Part shown: one piece after another, positions 7,079-7,334 of the stretch
Numbering within the stretch: the first letter of the stretch is position 1
Layout of the letters: each line of letters starts with the position of its first letter
Assembly: GCA_902795745.1 (NCBI GenBank)
Contig: CADBMG010000056.1
Span: 1 to 7,334, forward strand
Direction of reading: 5' to 3'
DNA: 7,334 nucleotides
Source of the DNA: an uncultured Pseudomonadota bacterium
Lineage (GTDB): Bacteria > Pseudomonadota > Alphaproteobacteria > RF32 > CAG-239
Program-made: the position numbers and the translations under genes
The notes under the pieces: generated by a model
Database searches by the model: none
Told to the model about the DNA's origin: nothing
The model's input: only the letters and a program-made list of their open reading frames with translations

Positions 7079-7084
7079 CTCCTC
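7079..7084 (-). promoter_or_regulatory. Ribosome binding site deciding the rpiB start
   Basis: On the minus strand GAGGAG is followed by six A and then the ATG whose first base is 7072. This strong, well-spaced site lies inside the eight extra codons that a TTG start at 7096 would add, so the ATG is the better start. Confidence 0.8.
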
Positions 7085-7097
7085 AAACTGTGTCAAC

Positions 7098-7128
7098 TAT
7101 ATAAATAAATAAGTGATTTTCCACGCAA
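7098..7128 (-). promoter_or_regulatory. Weak candidate promoter for the rpiB-glyA-mscL operon
   Basis: On the minus strand TTGCGT (7128 down to 7123) is followed, after 17 to 19 bases, by an A/T tract reading TTTATATA (7105 down to 7098) that could serve as a -10 element. The transcript would then start near 7091, leaving a leader of about 20 bases before rpiB. Both boxes match consensus poorly and the region is generally A/T rich, so this is tentative. Confidence 0.25.
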
Positions 7129-7184
7129 AAAAACGTACTTTTACACAAGGATTGAAAAAAAATGCAAAATTATTAAAAAAATTA

Positions 7185-7216
7185 TTGACGTTTATGAAAA
7201 AATAGGTATATATGAT
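7185..7216 (+). promoter_or_regulatory. Probable promoter of the tRNA-Cys gene
   Basis: TTGACG at 7185-7190 matches the sigma-70 -35 consensus at five of six positions. The -10 element falls in TATATATGAT at 7207-7216. TATATA at 7207 gives a 16-base spacer, TATATG at 7209 gives 18, and TATGAT at 7211 is the best hexamer but needs 20. Transcription would begin roughly 25-30 bases before the mature tRNA. The exact -10 is ambiguous. Confidence 0.55.
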
Positions 7217-7248
7217 TTCTGTTGAGTGAGTTTAGTCCGTAACGAATT

Positions 7249-7323
7249 GGCCGGTTGGCAGAATGGCTTATGCAGAGGACTGCAAATCCTTCTATATCGG
7301 TTCAATTCCGGTACCGGCCTCCA
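7249..7323 (+). tRNA. tRNA-Cys (anticodon GCA)
   Basis: The acceptor stem GGCCGGT (7249-7255) pairs fully with ACCGGCC (7313-7319). The anticodon stem GAGGA/TCCTT encloses the loop CTGCAAA with anticodon GCA, which reads Cys codons UGU and UGC. The T stem ATCGG/CCGGT encloses TTCAATT, a normal TTC-type T loop. The D arm GCA...TGC is short, as is usual for tRNA-Cys. The discriminator is T at 7320, as in other cysteine tRNAs, and CCA is encoded at 7321-7323. It is transcribed divergently from rpiB, and only 11 bases follow before the window ends. Confidence 0.96.
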
Positions 7324-7334
7324 AATATTCCGAC

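Noticed and set aside
7091..7096. A perfect TTGACA hexamer on the minus strand just before rpiB
   Set aside because: It lies only 18 bases before the rpiB ATG, so its -10 would fall on the start codon, where the sequence (AATGAA) is a poor match. A promoter there would miss the ribosome site.
7073..7096. An upstream TTG start for rpiB adding eight residues
   Set aside because: The added residues are encoded by the ribosome binding site itself, and the family N-terminus begins at the ATG ending at 7072.
7073..7248. A riboswitch or long leader controlling the glyA operon
   Set aside because: The space upstream of rpiB is short and A/T rich, with no recognisable glycine, SAM or folate-type aptamer core.

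Overview
This window most likely comes from a bacterium with an AT-leaning genome. The style of its genes suggests an uncultured, possibly host-associated alphaproteobacterium. That placement is an inference from the giant pilin-like protein, the rpiB-glyA gene order and the intergenic palindromes, and nothing in the window proves it. The window has two oppositely oriented coding blocks that converge on a structured intergenic region, plus a tRNA at the right edge.

Left block (plus strand, 23-4730). There are two genes 37 bases apart. The first encodes a 289-residue, cysteine-rich protein with a single N-terminal membrane helix and no prepilin leader. The second encodes a 1266-residue protein that starts with a type IV prepilin/pseudopilin N-terminus: a basic leader, a Gly-Gly cleavage site, Glu at +5 and a hydrophobic helix. 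It continues into a very long Gly/Asn/Asp-rich region that looks beta-repetitive, then a distinct C-terminal domain bracketed by the protein's only two cysteines. The pair reads as part of a type IV pilus-like or pseudopilus-like surface operon whose other genes lie upstream of the window. The specific function is unknown, and this is the least ordinary part of the window.

Intergenic region (4731-4946). No convincing gene is present. It holds a long wobble-rich hairpin followed by a T-run, a second palindrome of a dispersed-repeat style, and a near-perfect stem-loop with T-runs on both sides. That last stem-loop should terminate both converging transcripts.

Right block (minus strand, 7072 down to 4947). 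rpiB (sugar-phosphate isomerase), glyA (serine hydroxymethyltransferase) and mscL (large-conductance mechanosensitive channel) follow one another with gaps of 5 and 18 bases and probably form one operon. The mscL product ends in a two-knuckle CxxC zinc-ribbon-like tail in place of the usual C-terminal helix. An AT-rich intergenic stretch (7073-7248) separates this operon from a divergently transcribed tRNA-Cys(GCA) gene with encoded CCA, which has a recognisable -35 box.
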